Shown here piece after piece: positions 4,536 through 5,987 of a stretch of 5,987 bases of DNA. This DNA is from an uncultured Fibrobacter sp. (lineage in GTDB: Bacteria > Fibrobacterota > Fibrobacteria > Fibrobacterales > Fibrobacteraceae). Each line of letters begins with the position of its first letter. Positions within the stretch are counted from its first letter, which is position 1. The translations under genes and the position numbers were made by a program. The notes beneath the pieces were generated by a model, which was given only the letters and a program-made list of their open reading frames with translations, was not told the origin of the DNA and searched no databases. The stretch spans positions 1-5,987 of the forward strand of contig CAMZFJ010000133.1 of the NCBI GenBank assembly GCA_947306025.1. The letters are read 5' to 3'.

Positions 4536-5987
4536 TTACTTACTTTCCTTCCCGAAGACTTGATTCAAAAGCCAGGTACTTTGTACATAGAGTTCGCTAG
4601 TGATCTTCTCGATTTTTTCACTCAAGAGGCCGTGCAAAATCATCACAGGGATTGCAATGACAAGGCCCATTTCCGTCGTGACAAGCGCTTCGGAAATACC
4701 ACCAGCAAGCACGCGAGCATCATTCGTTCCGACTTCGGTAATCACGGTAAAGAGCGTGATAATACCCGTCACCGTACCAAGCAAGCCCAAAAGCGGAGCG
4801 ATCGTTCCCATGGCGGCTAACAAGCCCATGCGGCGTTCCAATTTCGGCTGTTCACGGAGAAGCGCTTCGTTCAAAGAGCGTTCTGCATTTTCGCGCGAAT
4901 CCTTAGCCTTGTTGAGCACAGCAAACAGCACTCTCGAAAGGCTCGTTTCTTTTTGAAGGCAAAGATTAGCAGCATCTTCGAACTTCTTTTCTACGACAAG
5001 TTCATTCATTTGCTTGGAGAATCGGCGACCGATTCTGCCACGATAAGAAAGCATCACAAAACGTTCAAGGAACAAGAGCAAGGCGATGATTGCAACAAAC
5101 ATAAGCGGGTACATCACGATGCCACCTTTTTTGAAGAATGCCTTGAATTGTTCGGTCCAAGTCAGTTCCTTGACATCGGAAATGGAATTCTTGATAGCCT
5201 TATTCTGCAGCACATCCAGGGGAATCGAAACAACGCCATTTGCCGCCGGAGCAGAGCCAGCTTGCGTCACTGCCTGCTTGACATTCTGCGAAATTTCAGT
5301 CGGGAGTTTTGCATTCCATTCGAAGATCTTTCCTTGCAAAGCACCCGAGCGCATCAAAGCTTGCACATCGCCATTGTCATTTGCGATTTCGCCCAAGAAT
5401 ACCGTTCCCAAGCGCAAGCGTTTCACATTCACATCCGGGCGAGAACCCACTTGCGAAACTTCATTGCCGTAGAATTGCGTGTAAGTGACTTCGTGGCGTT
5501 TCAGCAAATCGTCCATGAATCCTTGCACCGCTGCAATTGTATTCGGCGTTTTCTTGTCGGCTTCTATATTTGCCTGCTTCAGGCGCAAAAGGCGCGCATT
5601 CATTCCGACCGGATAATCACCAGCGACATCGCCAAGCGTTTTTTCAATCGAAAGTTTAATTTGCGTATTCAGCGCATCAAAAGCAATTTCTTCGCTCTTG
5701 GATTTTTCTTCGGCTTCTTCGATAACGTTCTTGCTCGACATCGCTTCTTCAGTGATGCGGCCAAGATCCGTCGAAAGCTTGGAATAGCGGCCATCGAGTT
5801 CGCGCGTTTCGTTTTGGTGTTCTTCCGTCAACTGCGATTCTGCATAACGGTTGCTCCAATGCTTGGCATCGAGTTTTTCGAGGGAATCCGCTTTTTGCAT
5901 ACGGATACGGGTGAGCGTTTCAACTTCGCGCTGCAAGTTGCGTACTTCGACTTGCAACAAGGAATCCTTGATGCGGGCTTCGTCTTC
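4536..5987 (-). CDS. Extended ExbB/TolQ protein with periplasmic coiled-coil domain (TtpC-like), 5' end outside window
   Basis: The frame is open to the right edge with no stop, so the N-terminus and any signal peptide are missing; 483 residues are visible, ending in TAA at 4536-4538. Residues 1 to ~120 are a charged heptad-like coiled coil (for example LQREVETLTRIRMQKADSLE and EEAMSSKNVIEEAEEKSKSE). Residues ~125-255 resemble the end of DUF3450-type periplasmic proteins, including VKRLRLGTVFLGEI and a segment near IFEWNAKLP. Then comes the MotA/TolQ/ExbB domain: TM1 about 291-309, TM2 about 388-412, TM3 about 430-455, with APLLGLLGTVTGI (397-409) and GGISEALVTTEMGLVIAIP (429-447). Thr405, Glu433 and Thr438 match E. 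coli ExbB Thr148, Glu176 and Thr181 with the same spacing. This architecture is that of TtpC, the extra ExbB-like subunit needed by Vibrio TonB2 systems. The equivalent role here, coupling the motor to the TonB-like protein through the periplasmic coiled coil, is inferred. A TTG at 5960 is an internal codon rather than a likely start. Confidence 0.92.
   Translation of the reverse strand, partial: EDEARIKDSLLQVEVRNLQREVETLTRIRMQKADSLEKLDAKHWSNRYAESQLTEEHQNETRELDGRYSKLSTDLGRITEEAMSSKNVIEEAEEKSKSEEIAFDALNTQIKLSIEKTLGDVAGDYPVGMNARLLRLKQANIEADKKTPNTIAAVQGFMDDLLKRHEVTYTQFYGNEVSQVGSRPDVNVKRLRLGTVFLGEIANDNGDVQALMRSGALQGKIFEWNAKLPTEISQNVKQAVTQAGSAPAANGVVSIPLDVLQNKAIKNSISDVKELTWTEQFKAFFKKGGIVMYPLMFVAIIALLLFLERFVMLSYRGRIGRRFSKQMNELVVEKKFEDAANLCLQKETSLSRVLFAVLNKAKDSRENAERSLNEALLREQPKLERRMGLLAAMGTIAPLLGLLGTVTGIITLFTVITEVGTNDARVLAGGISEALVTTEMGLVIAIPVMILHGLLSEKIEKITSELYVQSTWLLNQVFGKESK

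Noticed and set aside
5958..5960. TTG as the start codon of the extended ExbB
   Set aside because: The frame stays open to the window edge and the coiled-coil composition continues upstream of the TTG, so the gene is truncated by the window.

Overview
The window looks like a chromosomal segment from a Fibrobacter-type bacterium (phylum Fibrobacterota). Three things suggest this: a lipoprotein that joins a poly-serine linker to what I read as a FISUMP ('Fibrobacter succinogenes major paralogous') domain, the poly-Ser linker style itself, and a dense population of short imperfect-palindromic repeats of the 'GTCATCCTGAGC...GAAGGATCC' and 'GTCATTGCGAG...GAAGCAATC' kinds. The assignment rests on recognition from memory, not on a database search.

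All six genes lie on the minus strand, so the biological order runs from right to left. From 5987 down to 1256 there is a five-gene cluster: (1) a 5'-truncated ExbB/MotA/TolQ protein with a long periplasmic coiled-coil extension (4536-5987), (2) a second, ordinary ExbB/TolQ-like protein (3747-4487), (3) ExbD/TolR (3300-3704), (4) a membrane-anchored TonB-family/AgmX-like transducer (2436-3083), and (5) a secreted TPR-repeat protein (1256-2296). This order closely matches the TtpC-ExbB2-ExbD2-TonB2-TPR arrangement of the TonB2 systems described in Vibrio and relatives. The inferred job is a proton-driven inner-membrane motor that delivers energy to an outer-membrane or cell-surface process through the TonB-like protein, with the TPR protein as a periplasmic partner. 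The residues implicated in proton coupling in E. coli ExbB/ExbD are present in both ExbB proteins and in ExbD.

Downstream (36-1175) is the FISUMP lipoprotein, with its own strong ribosome binding site, a possible weak promoter, and a probable terminator hairpin at the very left edge (1-19).

The most unusual aspect is the repeats. Every spacer inside the motor cluster carries one or more palindromic repeats, and the 216-base exbD-tonB gap is almost entirely a mosaic of them. Repeats also lie inside reading frames: one forms the n-region of the lipoprotein signal peptide, three more sit in its serine linker, and a degenerate copy encodes the last ~11 residues and leads into the stop codon of the second ExbB. 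No RNA genes, CRISPR array, transposase or plus-strand genes were found.
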